In this document: positions 46,449 through 55,576 of the stretch, piece by piece
Layout: each line of letters opens with the position of its first letter
How positions within the stretch are numbered: the first letter of the stretch is position 1
DNA from: Chlorobiaceae bacterium
GTDB taxonomy: Bacteria; Bacteroidota; Ignavibacteria; UBA10030; SZUA-254
Direction of reading: 5' to 3'
Length of the DNA stretch: 64,000 nt
NCBI GenBank assembly: GCA_013824245.1
Contig: PNNN01000049.1
Location: 77,202-141,201 of the forward strand
Notes under the pieces: generated by a model
The model's database searches: none
Seen by the model: the letters and a program-made list of their open reading frames with translations, nothing else
Told to the model about the DNA's origin: nothing
Translations under genes and position numbers: made by a program

Positions 46449-47600
46449 ATGAGAGATGTAGTAGTAATAGGAGCCGGCATGACGAAGTTCGGCGAGCTTT
46501 GGGGCAAATCAATAAAAGATATTTTTGTTGAAGCCGCCCTGAAAGCAATCGAAGATGCCGGAGTAAAACAAATCGACTCGATGTACGTCGGTGCAATGTC
46601 GTCGGGATTGTTTGTTGGACAAGAACACTTAGGTGCGGTGATGGCAGATTACCTTGGTGTTACTCCGATTCCGGCAACACACGTTGAATCGGCTTGTGCA
46701 TCGGGCGGTGTTTCGTTCCGACAAGCATATTTAGAAGTCGCTTCCGGTGCGAGTGATATCGTACTTGCAGGCGGTGTTGAGAAGATGACAGACGGCGCCG
46801 ATGTAACAGAAGCGCTGGCAACTGCCGCCGATCAGGAGTATGAAGTGTATCAGGGCGTTACGTTTCCCGGATTGTACGCCATGATCGCACACGCGCACAT
46901 GAAGGAATTCGGCACAACCCGAAAACAACTTGCCGCGGTCGCTGTGAAGAATCACAGAAACGGAGCCAAGAATCCGAACGCACAATTCCGCTCGGAGATT
47001 ACGATAGATCAGGTACTTAACGCGACGATGGTTTCGGATCCGTTCGGGCTGCTCGACTGCTCACCAGTGAGCGATGGAGCCGCAGCCGTAATTGTTACGA
47101 CGATGGAAATGGCAAAAAAACTTAAGAAGAAACCAATCAAAGTTATCGCATCTGCTCAAGCTTCAGATACGATAGCGCTTCACAGCCGACCGAGCATAAC
47201 CACTATCGGTTCAGTTGTGAATGCCGCGAAGAAAGCGTACAAGATGGCGGGATTAAAACCGTCGGATATCGATCTTTGCGAGGTGCACGACTGCTTTACG
47301 ATTGCCGAGATTGTTGTCTCGGAAGATTTAGGATTTTTCAAAAAAGGCGAAGGTGGAAAAGCCGCTGAGAAAGGTTTAACCGCCATCGGAGGAAAAATTC
47401 CAATCAACACAAGCGGCGGACTGAAATCTAAAGGTCATCCGGTTGGAGCAACAGGCATCGCACAAATAATTGAACTTTATGAACAACTCAATGGCAAAGC
47501 AGGTGACCGTCAGGTTAAAGGCGCGCGGATCGGTATGGCGCAAAACATGGGCGGAAGCGGCGCAAGCTGTGTCATTCATATTTTGGAAGGTGGAAAATGA
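46449..47600 (+). CDS. Archaeal-type acetoacetyl-CoA thiolase
   Basis: A 383-residue thiolase of the type found with HMGCS and DUF35. It has the nucleophilic Cys83 in [23 protein letters not shown], the [10 protein letters not shown] segment, and the C-terminal [17 protein letters not shown] with the catalytic histidine. The typical second cysteine motif of bacterial biosynthetic thiolases is absent, as in the archaeal SCP2-like class. AAGGAG precedes the ATG. It overlaps the DUF35 gene by 4 nt. Acyl-CoA range is uncertain; related enzymes are sometimes annotated as lipid-transfer proteins. Confidence 0.88.
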   Translation: MRDVVVIGAGMTKFGELWGKSIKDIFVEAALKAIEDAGVKQIDSMYVGAMSSGLFVGQEHLGAVMADYLGVTPIPATHVESACASGGVSFRQAYLEVASGASDIVLAGGVEKMTDGADVTEALATAADQEYEVYQGVTFPGLYAMIAHAHMKEFGTTRKQLAAVAVKNHRNGAKNPNAQFRSEITIDQVLNATMVSDPFGLLDCSPVSDGAAAVIVTTMEMAKKLKKKPIKVIASAQASDTIALHSRPSITTIGSVVNAAKKAYKMAGLKPSDIDLCEVHDCFTIAEIVVSEDLGFFKKGEGGKAAEKGLTAIGGKIPINTSGGLKSKGHPVGATGIAQIIELYEQLNGKAGDRQVKGARIGMAQNMGGSGASCVIHILEGGK

Positions 47601-47989
47601 TTACTGCACGTTATCATCGCGAAGTTCCTCAACGCTATCGGCTCGAAGCAGGCAAATGCACAAAGTGCGGATATGTTGCTTTTCCGCCGCGGCTTGTTTG
47701 TCCGAAATGCAGCACGAAAAAATTCAAACCAATCGTGTTGAAGGATGAAGGTAAAATAATTACCTACACTGTAATCCGTGTGGGACCCGATAAATTTTCA
47801 AAAGAAACTCCATACGCAATCGGGATTATCGAATTGAACGATAAACTCCGCTTGACTGCTCAAATTGCTGGTGTGGTTGATTTTGAGAAACTGAAGATCG
47901 GACAAAAGGTAAAGCTTGTCTTCCGAAAAATTCAGGACGATGGCAAAGCCGGAATCCACATGTATGGGTATAAAGCTGTTTTAGCTTAA
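47597..47989 (+). CDS. DUF35 OB-fold / zinc-ribbon protein of the thiolase-HMGCS complex
   Basis: A 130-residue protein with an N-terminal rubredoxin-like zinc ribbon (Cys21, Cys24, Cys35, Cys38 in KCTKCGYV and VCPKCS) and a C-terminal OB fold ([26 protein letters not shown]). In the characterised archaeal complex, the DUF35 protein bridges thiolase and HMGCS and helps form the shared CoA site. Its start overlaps the thiolase stop. The last 81 nt of the gene recur at 55761-55841 with only synonymous changes. Confidence 0.9.
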   Translation: MITARYHREVPQRYRLEAGKCTKCGYVAFPPRLVCPKCSTKKFKPIVLKDEGKIITYTVIRVGPDKFSKETPYAIGIIELNDKLRLTAQIAGVVDFEKLKIGQKVKLVFRKIQDDGKAGIHMYGYKAVLA

Positions 47990-47998
47990 GAAAAAACC

Positions 47999-48044
47999 TC
48001 CCGAAGTGCTTGCTCTGTCGTTAGCGAAGGCTCTATCTTCGGGA
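47999..48044 (+). terminator. Hairpin after the HMGCS operon
   Basis: Perfect 8-bp stem tcccgaag/cttcggga around a 30-nt loop, about 10 nt after the DUF35 stop. T-rich sequence begins at 48057. It may be a terminator. Confidence 0.5.
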
Positions 48045-48052
48045 AGTTAAGA

Positions 48053-48084
48053 GTTGTTTTTATATATCAAGAGAATTATTTACC
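48053..48084 (+). promoter_or_regulatory. Promoter candidate for the small gene at 48095
   Basis: GTTG (48053-48056), 20 nt, TATTTACC (48077-48084). The predicted start of transcription is within a few bases of the ATG, so the message would be almost leaderless. Confidence 0.35.
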
Positions 48085-48094
48085 TTAAATCGGT

Positions 48095-48277
48095 ATGAAG
48101 AAAAAATTTGATTGCGTGGAAATGAAGCACAATATTCAAGCGAAGATTTATAAAGAAATCAAGGGAATGACGCACGCAGAAGAATTAGAATATTACCGTC
48201 GTAAAGCCGAAGAGCTATGGAAAAGATTTGGTAAAGAAAGGCCAAATATCGGGAAGCGTAAAAAAGAAATAGCATAA
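48095..48277 (+). CDS. Small conserved-looking protein (60 aa)
   Basis: A 60-residue, highly charged protein: an N-terminal FDCVEMKHNIQAKIYKEIKGMTHAEELEYYRRKAEEL pattern predicted to be helical, and a lysine-rich tail. Similar FDCVEMK...GMTxEEELEYW small proteins are familiar from many bacterial genomes, often beside small toxin or nuclease genes, but I cannot name a function. No partner gene is evident here; the next gene encodes a membrane protein. Confidence 0.6.
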   Translation: MKKKFDCVEMKHNIQAKIYKEIKGMTHAEELEYYRRKAEELWKRFGKERPNIGKRKKEIA

Positions 48278-48319
48278 ATAAGGGCTTCAAACTTTCGAGA
48301 GGTTAAGAGGACTTTCTCT

Positions 48320-48730
48320 ATGAATACAAAGCAATTAGTACCTATACTGATTCATGCATCTGTCGGTTGGGTGTTTTGTGCAGCAACGATAGGAATAGGC
48401 ATGGCTACGACCTCAATCAAGAATACGTTGATCATTCACGTAATCGGTGCTCCTGTTTTCTTCATCGCAGTTTCAATTGCTTACTTCACCAAGTACAGGT
48501 ATGGAACACCGCTTTTTATTGCCATATTGTTTATAGCTTTCGTGGTAACAGTTGATTTTTTTCTTGTAGCATTGGTCATTAACAGAAGTCTTGAGATGTT
48601 CACCAATTTGCTTGGGACGTGGATTCCGTTCGTTTTAATTTTCGCTTCAACATATTTTACAGGAATCATAATCATTGCACGACATCGTGGAAACAATAAT
48701 ACCAGCGCAGTCAAACAGGTAAAAAACTAG
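48320..48730 (+). CDS. Four-helix membrane protein of unknown function
   Basis: A 136-residue protein with four hydrophobic helices (about 8-28, 38-57, 62-85, 95-120) and a short polar C-terminus. AGAGG lies upstream of the ATG. I do not recognise a specific family with confidence. It stands alone between the small charged protein and the repeat carrying promoter-like boxes. Confidence 0.7.
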   Translation: MNTKQLVPILIHASVGWVFCAATIGIGMATTSIKNTLIIHVIGAPVFFIAVSIAYFTKYRYGTPLFIAILFIAFVVTVDFFLVALVINRSLEMFTNLLGTWIPFVLIFASTYFTGIIIIARHRGNNNTSAVKQVKN

Positions 48731-48814
48731 CTGGGAGTGAATTCCATTTCGAAGTAGAGGATTTGGTTTTGTGTATTATTAACCATACATTTACGCTAAA
48801 TTTAAAACGGTTTA
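48729..48814 (+). repeat. Interspersed repeat with promoter boxes, copy 1
   Basis: Begins agctggga and contains ggatttg-ttttgtgt, then TACATTTA-cgctaaatttaaaac. The boxes TTTG (48762-48765), 20 nt, TACATTTA (48786-48793) fit the local promoter pattern. It lies about 90 nt upstream of the surface-protein gene at 48903. Copies 2 and 3 are at 55921 and 63777. Confidence 0.65.
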
Positions 48815-48902
48815 AAGAGCGTGATGAGTGTAAAAAACCAGCTGAAACAATGGAAAACACATTCATCTTTCAAGGAATTGATGACTCTTGTAACACAGAT
48901 TG

Positions 48903-50432
48903 ATGCTTAGCAACGTAAGACAGCCCCTTCACATATTGTTTCTCGCCAGCGTGATGCTGCTGGTTGCTTCTGACCCCGTCGTCTCGGCGAACAGAACGTT
49001 TACCGGTCCCGGCAATTTCAGCGACGCTACAAAGTGGAGTGGTAGTTCGATTCCTAACGCAGGAGATAACCTCTGGATCAGAGGAACGTGCACTTTTGAC
49101 AACGCTGCAAACAGCTTAGCATACGGCGCACTGGATGTTGGACATACAGTAGCGGGTACGCTGAATTGGCCTGTCGGCGGAACCAATACTCTGAATGTAA
49201 CTGATGTCAGTTCGACGAATGCCGGCAGTGCCATCGATATGACTAACGGGGGAACGCTTCAGATCCGCACATCTTGGACTACTACTAACCAGACATTTAC
49301 ACCAGGGACTGGTACGATTACATTTGCCGGAACTCAAACAATGCCAGCCGCAATATCAACATACAACAACTTGACCATTAACATAGCAGCGGGTACTGTA
49401 ACTTTTGGCGTTGGAACGACAGTGAATGGTAATTTGCTGATCTCTGCCGGAACTCTCAGTGTCGGAGCAAGCAATTTTGTATTAAACGCGAAAGGTAATT
49501 TCACAAACAACGCTGGCTTTACCCAAGGCAGCGGCACAGTAACATTGAACGGCACCACAGCTCAAGCCGTAGGTGGAACTACAAGTACAGCATTCAACAA
49601 TTTAACCATTTCCAATACCAGTGCTACAGTTTCTGCAAACACAAACTTCAGTGTCGGAGGCACTCTAACAGTCAATGGCAGCGCAGTCTTGAATCCTGCT
49701 GCCGCTGTGGTCATCAGTGGATCTGGTACGCTGACGGGAAGTGGCACGGTCAAAGTAACTCGAACTGCTGCGACGGCTGACTTCGCTTCTCAATACACGA
49801 TCACGGCTAAGACACTCACCAACTTAACGGTAGATTACGACGCCACAGCGGCGCAGACAGTGAACGAGTTGAATTATTTCAACCTGACTGTCAGTGGTAA
49901 TCGCGGCAGTGCGACTGTAACGCTTGCATCCGGCACGGTGGGAATCTCGGGGACCTTCACTCTCAATGCGACCAATGTTGTCTACGCAACATCAGGGAAT
50001 ACGGTGGACTTTAACGGAAGTGGTGCCCAAACGATCACGGCATTCAATTATAATAACCTGACTGTCAGTGCTACTCGAGTTACGAACAACATAACGTGGT
50101 CATCCAGCAGTACAATTGGAATAGCTGATGTCCTCGGTTTGACGGCGACCTTTACATCAGGTTCTCATATTACGACTGGCAGTACGATTGACTACAACGG
50201 CGCCTCGGCTCAGAGCATCACGGCGACATCGGCAAAGTTTAGTTATTACCATCTGATTCTCTCCAATACTGGCGCGAAATCCATTAGCAGTCCGGTTACA
50301 GCAACAGGAAACATGACCGTAAATGCCGGGGCGAGCGTCACGGTTGTACCCGGTGTGACTCTGCAAGTCAATGGAGATATCGGAAACGCCGGCACAATCA
50401 CGAACAATGGTATAATCAACGCAGGGAATTAG
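48903..50432 (+). CDS. Secreted beta-strand-repeat protein (adhesin-like), no sorting domain
   Basis: A 509-residue exported protein with a signal peptide (MLSNVRQPLHILFLASVMLL ... VSANR). The rest is an extended Gly/Thr/Asn-rich array with recurring NLTI/NLTV, NGNLLI, GTVTLNGT and YNNLTVSAT turns, typical of right-handed beta-helix surface proteins. It ends in GNAGTITNNGIINAGN and lacks the NPFNP-type sorting domain of its neighbours. Base composition looks richer in G+C than flanking genes. The ATG at 48903 follows an in-frame TTG. Probably part of a three-gene surface-protein set with 50694 and 52953. Confidence 0.82.
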   Translation: MLSNVRQPLHILFLASVMLLVASDPVVSANRTFTGPGNFSDATKWSGSSIPNAGDNLWIRGTCTFDNAANSLAYGALDVGHTVAGTLNWPVGGTNTLNVTDVSSTNAGSAIDMTNGGTLQIRTSWTTTNQTFTPGTGTITFAGTQTMPAAISTYNNLTINIAAGTVTFGVGTTVNGNLLISAGTLSVGASNFVLNAKGNFTNNAGFTQGSGTVTLNGTTAQAVGGTTSTAFNNLTISNTSATVSANTNFSVGGTLTVNGSAVLNPAAAVVISGSGTLTGSGTVKVTRTAATADFASQYTITAKTLTNLTVDYDATAAQTVNELNYFNLTVSGNRGSATVTLASGTVGISGTFTLNATNVVYATSGNTVDFNGSGAQTITAFNYNNLTVSATRVTNNITWSSSSTIGIADVLGLTATFTSGSHITTGSTIDYNGASAQSITATSAKFSYYHLILSNTGAKSISSPVTATGNMTVNAGASVTVVPGVTLQVNGDIGNAGTITNNGIINAGN

Positions 50433-50489
50433 CAGATGTACTATTCACGAATTAAACATATATCAACAACAAACAAAGGAGAAAAAGCA

Positions 50490-50519
50490 ATGTGTTACGA
50501 ACAATTCAGACCGCCTTAG
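50490..50519 (+). CDS. Possible nine-residue leader peptide
   Basis: The ORF MCYEQFRPP is preceded by aaaggag 8 nt upstream of its ATG, one of the best ribosome-binding sites in the region. It is followed by the hairpin at 50535-50564 and then the main gene. It could be a regulatory leader or a remnant start of a disrupted gene. Confidence 0.35.
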   Translation: MCYEQFRPP

Positions 50520-50534
50520 TGCGGAACGGCATTT

Positions 50535-50564
50535 TACGAGCCCGACGTGAGCGGTCGGGTCGTA
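50535..50564 (+). promoter_or_regulatory. Hairpin in the leader of the gene at 50694
   Basis: 11-bp stem (50535-50546 with 50554-50564) with a single bulged G and a 7-nt loop. There is no T tract behind it, so it is more likely a leader structure or dispersed repeat than a terminator. Confidence 0.5.
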
Positions 50565-50693
50565 GATAAGAACAACGTTAACCATTTAACAAAATAAAAA
50601 GGAACAATTATCATGAAAACGCAAAATTTAGTAAACAAAAATCAAAACAAAAATTCAAACTATTTAAAAACAATTTCAAAAAGGAGTAAAGTA

Positions 50694-52283
50694 ATGTTTA
50701 AATCAATTTTATTCGCAATCGTCGCCTTATTCGTTATCGTAGGCGTAACTTTTAGCCAGAATCTTGTAATTCAATCTGGAAGTAGTTTTACGGGAACTGG
50801 AACTTATAATATCAAAGGCAACATAACAAATAGCGGTGTTGCCGCTCCAACCACAATAGAAGGTACAGTAAATCTCACTGGTGCTGACCAGGGTATCGGT
50901 ACAGCAACTAATGGCGGACTCACATTTGGGACTCTTAGTTCTGCGGGGACGCTTGCCAAAACTCAGAATGTTGCCGTAACCGTATCGACTGCTTACACAG
51001 TTGCCGGTACAGGCAGCTTTGATGTCAATGGACAAACTCTTAATCTTGATGGTTCTGCCAATAGAACAAGTGGTGCACTCGCAGCAAGCGGTGGTGGCAG
51101 CACTGTGAACTATCGTGCAAATGCGGGATCACAGACTGTTATCGATGCAAACTATACTAATTTAATTCTCTCGAATGCTGCTTCAAAAAGCCTGCAAGGT
51201 CCAGTAATCGCTGGGACAATGACACATACCGGTGGTGACCTGACTGTGGATCGAGACCTTACGGTCAACACGTCGGGTACTTTGGCAACTCTGGCAAACA
51301 TTACTGCCGGTAGAACGCTAACCTTCGGAACTGGAGCAAGCAGCATCAATACAATTACAGCGATAAACGGTACAGGGAGTCTGATCAACGGTTCCGGTGC
51401 TCTCACAGTTACTAACCTGAGTGGCAACAGCGGTACGATTACGTCGGCTGCTGGTGGTGGAACAATGTCCTTTACTAATGCAGCAACAAACGGTGGCACG
51501 ATTACAGGTGGAGCGGGCTTGGTAACATTCTCCAACACACTTGATCATGGCACAGGAACGATAACTGCAGGAACAGGCGGTCTAAAATTCGACGGTGTGT
51601 TAACAATTAATTCCGGTACCGTTACTGCTGGAACAGGAACAAATCTTGACTTCAACGCTGATGTTGCGATTAAAGTTGGTGGTACGATATCACTTATAGG
51701 TACAGGAGAAGCAACTTTTGCTAGTACCTTTGCAGAACAATCTGGAACTGTTAACCTCGCCGTCGGATCTTTGTGGACGTATGATGGTGGCGATCAAAAT
51801 GTCGCTGGTGGCGGAGCTGGTGTTACTTACGGAAGGTTGACGATGGCAGGCACTGGCAGCAGTAAAAAGACAGCCCTTGGTGACCTCACAGTCAACGGGG
51901 ATTTCACAAATTCACCAACTATTACAACAGACATGAGAACGTTTGGCTTGACACTGGCTGCTGGCAAGATCAACACAGGCGCAACGATGCAATTTGCCGG
52001 TCTAAACAACGGTGTAGTGTTCAATACTGGTACGGTTGAGTACAATGGAACAACGGGTGATGCTGCTACCCAGACAGTTGCTACTGGAACGTATGCAAAT
52101 TTGTTATTTACCAACAATTCTCCAAAGAATATTCTCGGTGGAACGGTTAGCACATCTTCTAATCTCGGCATCAACTCTGGCGTAACGGTGAATGTGCAAG
52201 GTACAGGCATTTTGACAGTTGGTGCTGATTTGATCAACGCCGGCACGCTCAACAACGCTGGTACAGTCAACGTGGGTGAATAA
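50694..52283 (+). CDS. Secreted beta-strand-repeat protein (adhesin-like), no sorting domain
   Basis: A 529-residue exported protein. AAGGAG 8 nt before the ATG at 50694, plus the signal peptide MFKSILFAIVALFVIVGVTFSQ, select this start. An in-frame ATG at 50613, also with an AAGGA site, would add 27 polar residues. The body is a repetitive Gly/Thr-rich array (GTGTYNIKG, TITAGTGGLKFDG, TVTAGTGTNLDF). It closes with LINAGTLNNAGTVNVGE, like the preceding gene. It has no type IX sorting domain. Likely partner of 48903 and 52953. Confidence 0.82.
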   Translation: MFKSILFAIVALFVIVGVTFSQNLVIQSGSSFTGTGTYNIKGNITNSGVAAPTTIEGTVNLTGADQGIGTATNGGLTFGTLSSAGTLAKTQNVAVTVSTAYTVAGTGSFDVNGQTLNLDGSANRTSGALAASGGGSTVNYRANAGSQTVIDANYTNLILSNAASKSLQGPVIAGTMTHTGGDLTVDRDLTVNTSGTLATLANITAGRTLTFGTGASSINTITAINGTGSLINGSGALTVTNLSGNSGTITSAAGGGTMSFTNAATNGGTITGGAGLVTFSNTLDHGTGTITAGTGGLKFDGVLTINSGTVTAGTGTNLDFNADVAIKVGGTISLIGTGEATFASTFAEQSGTVNLAVGSLWTYDGGDQNVAGGGAGVTYGRLTMAGTGSSKKTALGDLTVNGDFTNSPTITTDMRTFGLTLAAGKINTGATMQFAGLNNGVVFNTGTVEYNGTTGDAATQTVATGTYANLLFTNNSPKNILGGTVSTSSNLGINSGVTVNVQGTGILTVGADLINAGTLNNAGTVNVGE

Positions 52284-52475
52284 GTGCATCGCGTAAAAAA
52301 CATAACAATGGGTACAGTCATGTAACAGGTGAATACATAATAATGTGAAGACAATCTCGTAGCACGAACTTCAGTTCGTGAACCGGTGGCGTGGCTGCGA
52401 CATGAATGTCACGCTACATGTAGTTCGCCGATGCGTGGTCCATAAAGTAGGACTGAATGTTTGCAGCTTTGCACT

Positions 52476-52528
52476 CATCCGACATATTACGCCCGGTCGC
52501 CCGCCGGAGGGCGGGTTCGAGTCGGATG
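52476..52528. repeat. Nested cruciform
   Basis: The outer stem catccgac/gtcggatg (52476-52483, 52521-52528) encloses the GC-rich stem cccgcc/ggcggg (52500-52505, 52510-52515). Its composition is unlike the AT-rich surroundings. Confidence 0.6.
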
Positions 52529-52566
52529 TCGGCTGCAGCGGAAATTGTTCGTCAACAGTATTGAGA

Positions 52567-52676
52567 TGTCATGCTGAGCGAGGTCCCACGAAGCGGGACG
52601 GAGTCGAATCATCTGAAGCAAGATGTCAGATTCCCCCTCCTGCCAAATTTGTTCAACATCGGGACTCAGAATGACA
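52567..52676. repeat. 110-bp intergenic element with 11-bp terminal inverted repeats
   Basis: Ends are tgtcatgctga and tcagaatgaca, complementary at 10 of 11 positions. Inside is gtccc-acgaagc-gggac. It resembles the widespread 'GTCATTCTGAGCGAAG' dispersed repeats and is a relative of the element at 41570. Confidence 0.6.
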
Positions 52677-52952
52677 CTGAGGCAGTTGATGTGTATGATA
52701 AGTTTGAATTAATGAAAGTGCGTTTTCATGTAAAATGATGAAAAAATATAAAGTTAAAAAACCCTCCTGAAAACTGGTGGTGAGATTCTGCTCAAATCTT
52801 ACCACTGGCAGCAGGAGAATGAACCACGAGGTGAAGGCGTTTTTTATTCTGAGCCAAAAGCTCATGCGCCTCTGGCAGGCGGGCCTTCACTTCAGTTGAT
52901 TGTTTGGATGATATTGAAATGAAAAAAAATATTAGAATTTTAGAAAGAGTGT

Positions 52953-55322
52953 ATGATGTCAGCCGATAATTATTTGAGCGCTGATCAAGGATCAAGCGTT
53001 CAATTCAAAAAGTTAATCGCCTGTAAAAAGTTTTTGTTAATTGTATATGCATGCTTATTCTTTGTTGATTTCAGCATTGCACAGAATCTGATTAATACAG
53101 GTCAGATCAATAACTCTGGTACCTTTAGAGTGAAGCAACATGCAATAGGTTTACCCGATTCGATTGACGGCGTTTTTGATTTTTTTGGAGCCGATCAAGT
53201 TATCCCCGCAAGACAGTATCGACATCTTCGTGCAACCGGAACAGGAACAAAAAATTCTCAAGGTGGGAATTTTGTCGTTTCCGGCGATGTAACAATCGGA
53301 CAGGCAGTTGCTTTTAAAATTGAAGCCGGATTCATTCTACAATTAAGGGGAAGTTTATCGGAACAAGGATATCTCAGTGGGAGTATCGGGAAGAATGTCG
53401 ATCTTTCCGGCGCCACAACCTTTTCTGATTTTGGTAATATTGGCGCTGCTATTAGCTGGAGTGGAACGGTTCCAGGCAGCACAATAACTACTCGTACTTC
53501 TGGCGTTTCACAAACTGGCAATGGCTACGAATCGGTTAAGCGATATTATGATATCTTCCCAACTACAAATAATGGTCTAAGCGCAAGTTTAATTTTACAA
53601 TATTCTGACCAAGAACTTAACGGTCATGATCCAACAAAATTACTCCTCTGGAAATCAATCGATGGAGGTCAAACTTGGATAGTTCAGGGAGGAACAATCG
53701 ACATTAGTTCACGGACGATGACCAAACATGGCATCACATCTTTTGGACGCTGGACATTTGCAGATTCTTTACATCCGCTTGGTTCTTTAAGACCTATTGG
53801 TATTCTTGCCATTGTCTCCGGAAGCAACCAAAGCCAACCAATCAATTCAACTCTTCAGCCATTTGATGTCGTTGTTACAGATTCTGAAGGGACGTTGTTA
53901 GAAGGAGAAACTGTTGTATTTAGTATTGTTGGATTCCCACAGGGCGCTGTAGGACAAGTCTTAAGTCAGACGGTCATTCGAACTGGTTCAAACGGCATTG
54001 CCTCAACGACATTGAAGTTGGGTAATAAAATTGGCTTGTATACAGTTGCTGCTGAAATTACTGGGGGAAATAACAATCCAGTTATTTTCACCTCGACCGC
54101 TTATGCGGATGTTGCGGCATACCTGTACCAGACGGCAGGCAGCAACCAAACGCAGGATATTGGAACAATGTTGGCAAATCCATTTACTGTTAATGTAACC
54201 GATTCGGGTGGTAATGCTGTTGCGGGAGTAAATTTATTATTTACCATCTCAGGTACACCAACGAATGCTGTCGGACATGCTTTAAGTCATACAAGTGTGA
54301 TAACAGATTCTCTTGGTCAGGCGTCATCTATCCTAAAACTGGGAAGCAAAATCGGCCGTTACACTGTAGCTGCAACTATTCAAGGATTATCAATAGATGC
54401 AGTATCTTTCAATGCTACTGCAACAGCGTTTCTTGCTGATGCTAATGACGATGGAAGCGCCAACATCGGTGATTTAACAACCGTCATCGATCAAATTCTT
54501 GAGCGTCTTGATCTATCTGATGAAAACTTTACACGCGCCGATGTGGATACGAATAATACTATCGATGCCCGTGACGAAGTGATTATTCTTGGCGGTTTGC
54601 TCGAAGGCCGATGGGATAGTATTGCAGTTTCAAAAAATAGAATCCAATCATTGTCCGATTCCTATAAGGGTGAATTCGAGATTACACCGCAGGGTCTTCG
54701 GTTTAACCTGAACAATAAAACCGAGGTGAAGGGAATTCAGATTGCCTTGAGAATGAGAAATCGGATAAATGTTCCGAATCCCGATCTTATCTTCAACCGT
54801 GGGAAACATATGCAAATACCGCTTCAGCGCGAAGACGATATCCTCCGCATCGTCGTTTACAATAACGACAATGCAACGGTAAATGCAGGCAGTGGATCGA
54901 TATTCAGGCTTCCTCTGGCACATCTCAAACTCGATGACTTCGAGATTGTGTATGTTATAGTAAGTACTCCAACAAACGAAGGTATTCAAATTCCGGCGCA
55001 GAAAGTTGTGGCACCGTCAGGTAAATACCCGGAAACATTTGCACTCGACCAGAATTTCCCGAATCCATTTAATGGTGATACCAAAATCCGCATTCAGGTT
55101 CCCGATGGTGCAGGCACGAATCATACTATCTTGCTAGAAGTATTCGATCTCTCCGGAAGAAAGGTCAGGACAATTCTTAATGGGGAGCTTGAACCAGGAA
55201 CATATATCTACAACTGGGATGGAACTAATGATGCGGGGAAGCAGGTTTCATCCGGTTCATATATTTATCGCATGCAAACGAAGGATGCTGCCCTTGTAAA
55301 ACGAATGATGTTCATCAAGTGA
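52953..55322 (+). CDS. Secreted multidomain surface protein: Ig-like, dockerin-like, cohesin-like, type IX sorting domain
   Basis: A 789-residue exported protein. An N-terminal hydrophobic segment (LLIVYACLFFVDFSIAQN) sits after about 30 polar residues. A short NTGQINNSGT strand array follows. Residues about 197-275 (FPTTNNGL ... FGRWTFADSLHPLG) match the giant protein's 1069-1145 segment. Two Big_1-like Ig domains (about 280-490) follow, then two calcium-loop motifs DANDDGSANIGDL and DVDTNNTIDARDEV (dockerin-like, about 495-555) and a cohesin-like beta domain (about 565-690). The sorting domain FPNPFNGDTK to RMMFIK ends the protein. It is probably the anchored or signal-bearing member of the three-gene set. 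Confidence 0.85.
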   Translation: MMSADNYLSADQGSSVQFKKLIACKKFLLIVYACLFFVDFSIAQNLINTGQINNSGTFRVKQHAIGLPDSIDGVFDFFGADQVIPARQYRHLRATGTGTKNSQGGNFVVSGDVTIGQAVAFKIEAGFILQLRGSLSEQGYLSGSIGKNVDLSGATTFSDFGNIGAAISWSGTVPGSTITTRTSGVSQTGNGYESVKRYYDIFPTTNNGLSASLILQYSDQELNGHDPTKLLLWKSIDGGQTWIVQGGTIDISSRTMTKHGITSFGRWTFADSLHPLGSLRPIGILAIVSGSNQSQPINSTLQPFDVVVTDSEGTLLEGETVVFSIVGFPQGAVGQVLSQTVIRTGSNGIASTTLKLGNKIGLYTVAAEITGGNNNPVIFTSTAYADVAAYLYQTAGSNQTQDIGTMLANPFTVNVTDSGGNAVAGVNLLFTISGTPTNAVGHALSHTSVITDSLGQASSILKLGSKIGRYTVAATIQGLSIDAVSFNATATAFLADANDDGSANIGDLTTVIDQILERLDLSDENFTRADVDTNNTIDARDEVIILGGLLEGRWDSIAVSKNRIQSLSDSYKGEFEITPQGLRFNLNNKTEVKGIQIALRMRNRINVPNPDLIFNRGKHMQIPLQREDDILRIVVYNNDNATVNAGSGSIFRLPLAHLKLDDFEIVYVIVSTPTNEGIQIPAQKVVAPSGKYPETFALDQNFPNPFNGDTKIRIQVPDGAGTNHTILLEVFDLSGRKVRTILNGELEPGTYIYNWDGTNDAGKQVSSGSYIYRMQTKDAALVKRMMFIK

Positions 55323-55510
55323 GAATTGGAGAAAGGCGATAATTATTTCTGAGGCAGCAATTTGTTCAGAGATTAAACAAATTATTGTTTCAAAGTACAC
55401 AAAAGATAAATTTTGTTCATTAATATAAGTATTACTGCTTTTATTTATTAACGAATTATTTAACAAAGATTGAACTCGGGAAGGAACAACCAATCATGGC
55501 TATAAAACTA

Positions 55511-55540
55511 TTTGAATTTTGTTGACAGATAAGTATATTG
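55511..55540 (+). promoter_or_regulatory. Promoter candidate for the antitoxin-like gene
   Basis: TTTG (55511-55514), 19 nt, TATATTG (55534-55540), 37 nt before the ATG at 55577. Confidence 0.45.
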
Positions 55541-55576
55541 TCATTATCAATTATCCTTAATAATAAGATATTTTAC

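Larger units (their letters stand above)
52284..52952. other. Hairpin-rich intergenic region
   Basis: 669 bp without a credible gene. Contents are a small hairpin cacgaact/agttcgtg (52363-52380), the nested cruciform at 52476-52528, the inverted-repeat element at 52567-52676, and an AT-rich leader to the next gene. Confidence 0.6.

Noticed and set aside
48095..48277. Toxin-antitoxin pair formed by the 60-residue protein and the following membrane protein
   Set aside because: The membrane protein has four helices and no toxin features, and the two genes are 42 nt apart without overlap; the pairing is not supported.
51152..52354. Antisense ORFs of 128 and 175 codons opposite the surface-protein gene at 50694
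   Set aside because: Same shadow effect of a repetitive sense gene; no ribosome-binding sites or recognisable domains.
52378..52674. 98-codon + strand ORF in the 52.3-52.9 kb spacer
   Set aside because: It runs through the nested cruciform and the inverted-repeat element, has no ribosome-binding site, and has unusual composition; the open frame is most likely chance in GC-richer repeat DNA.
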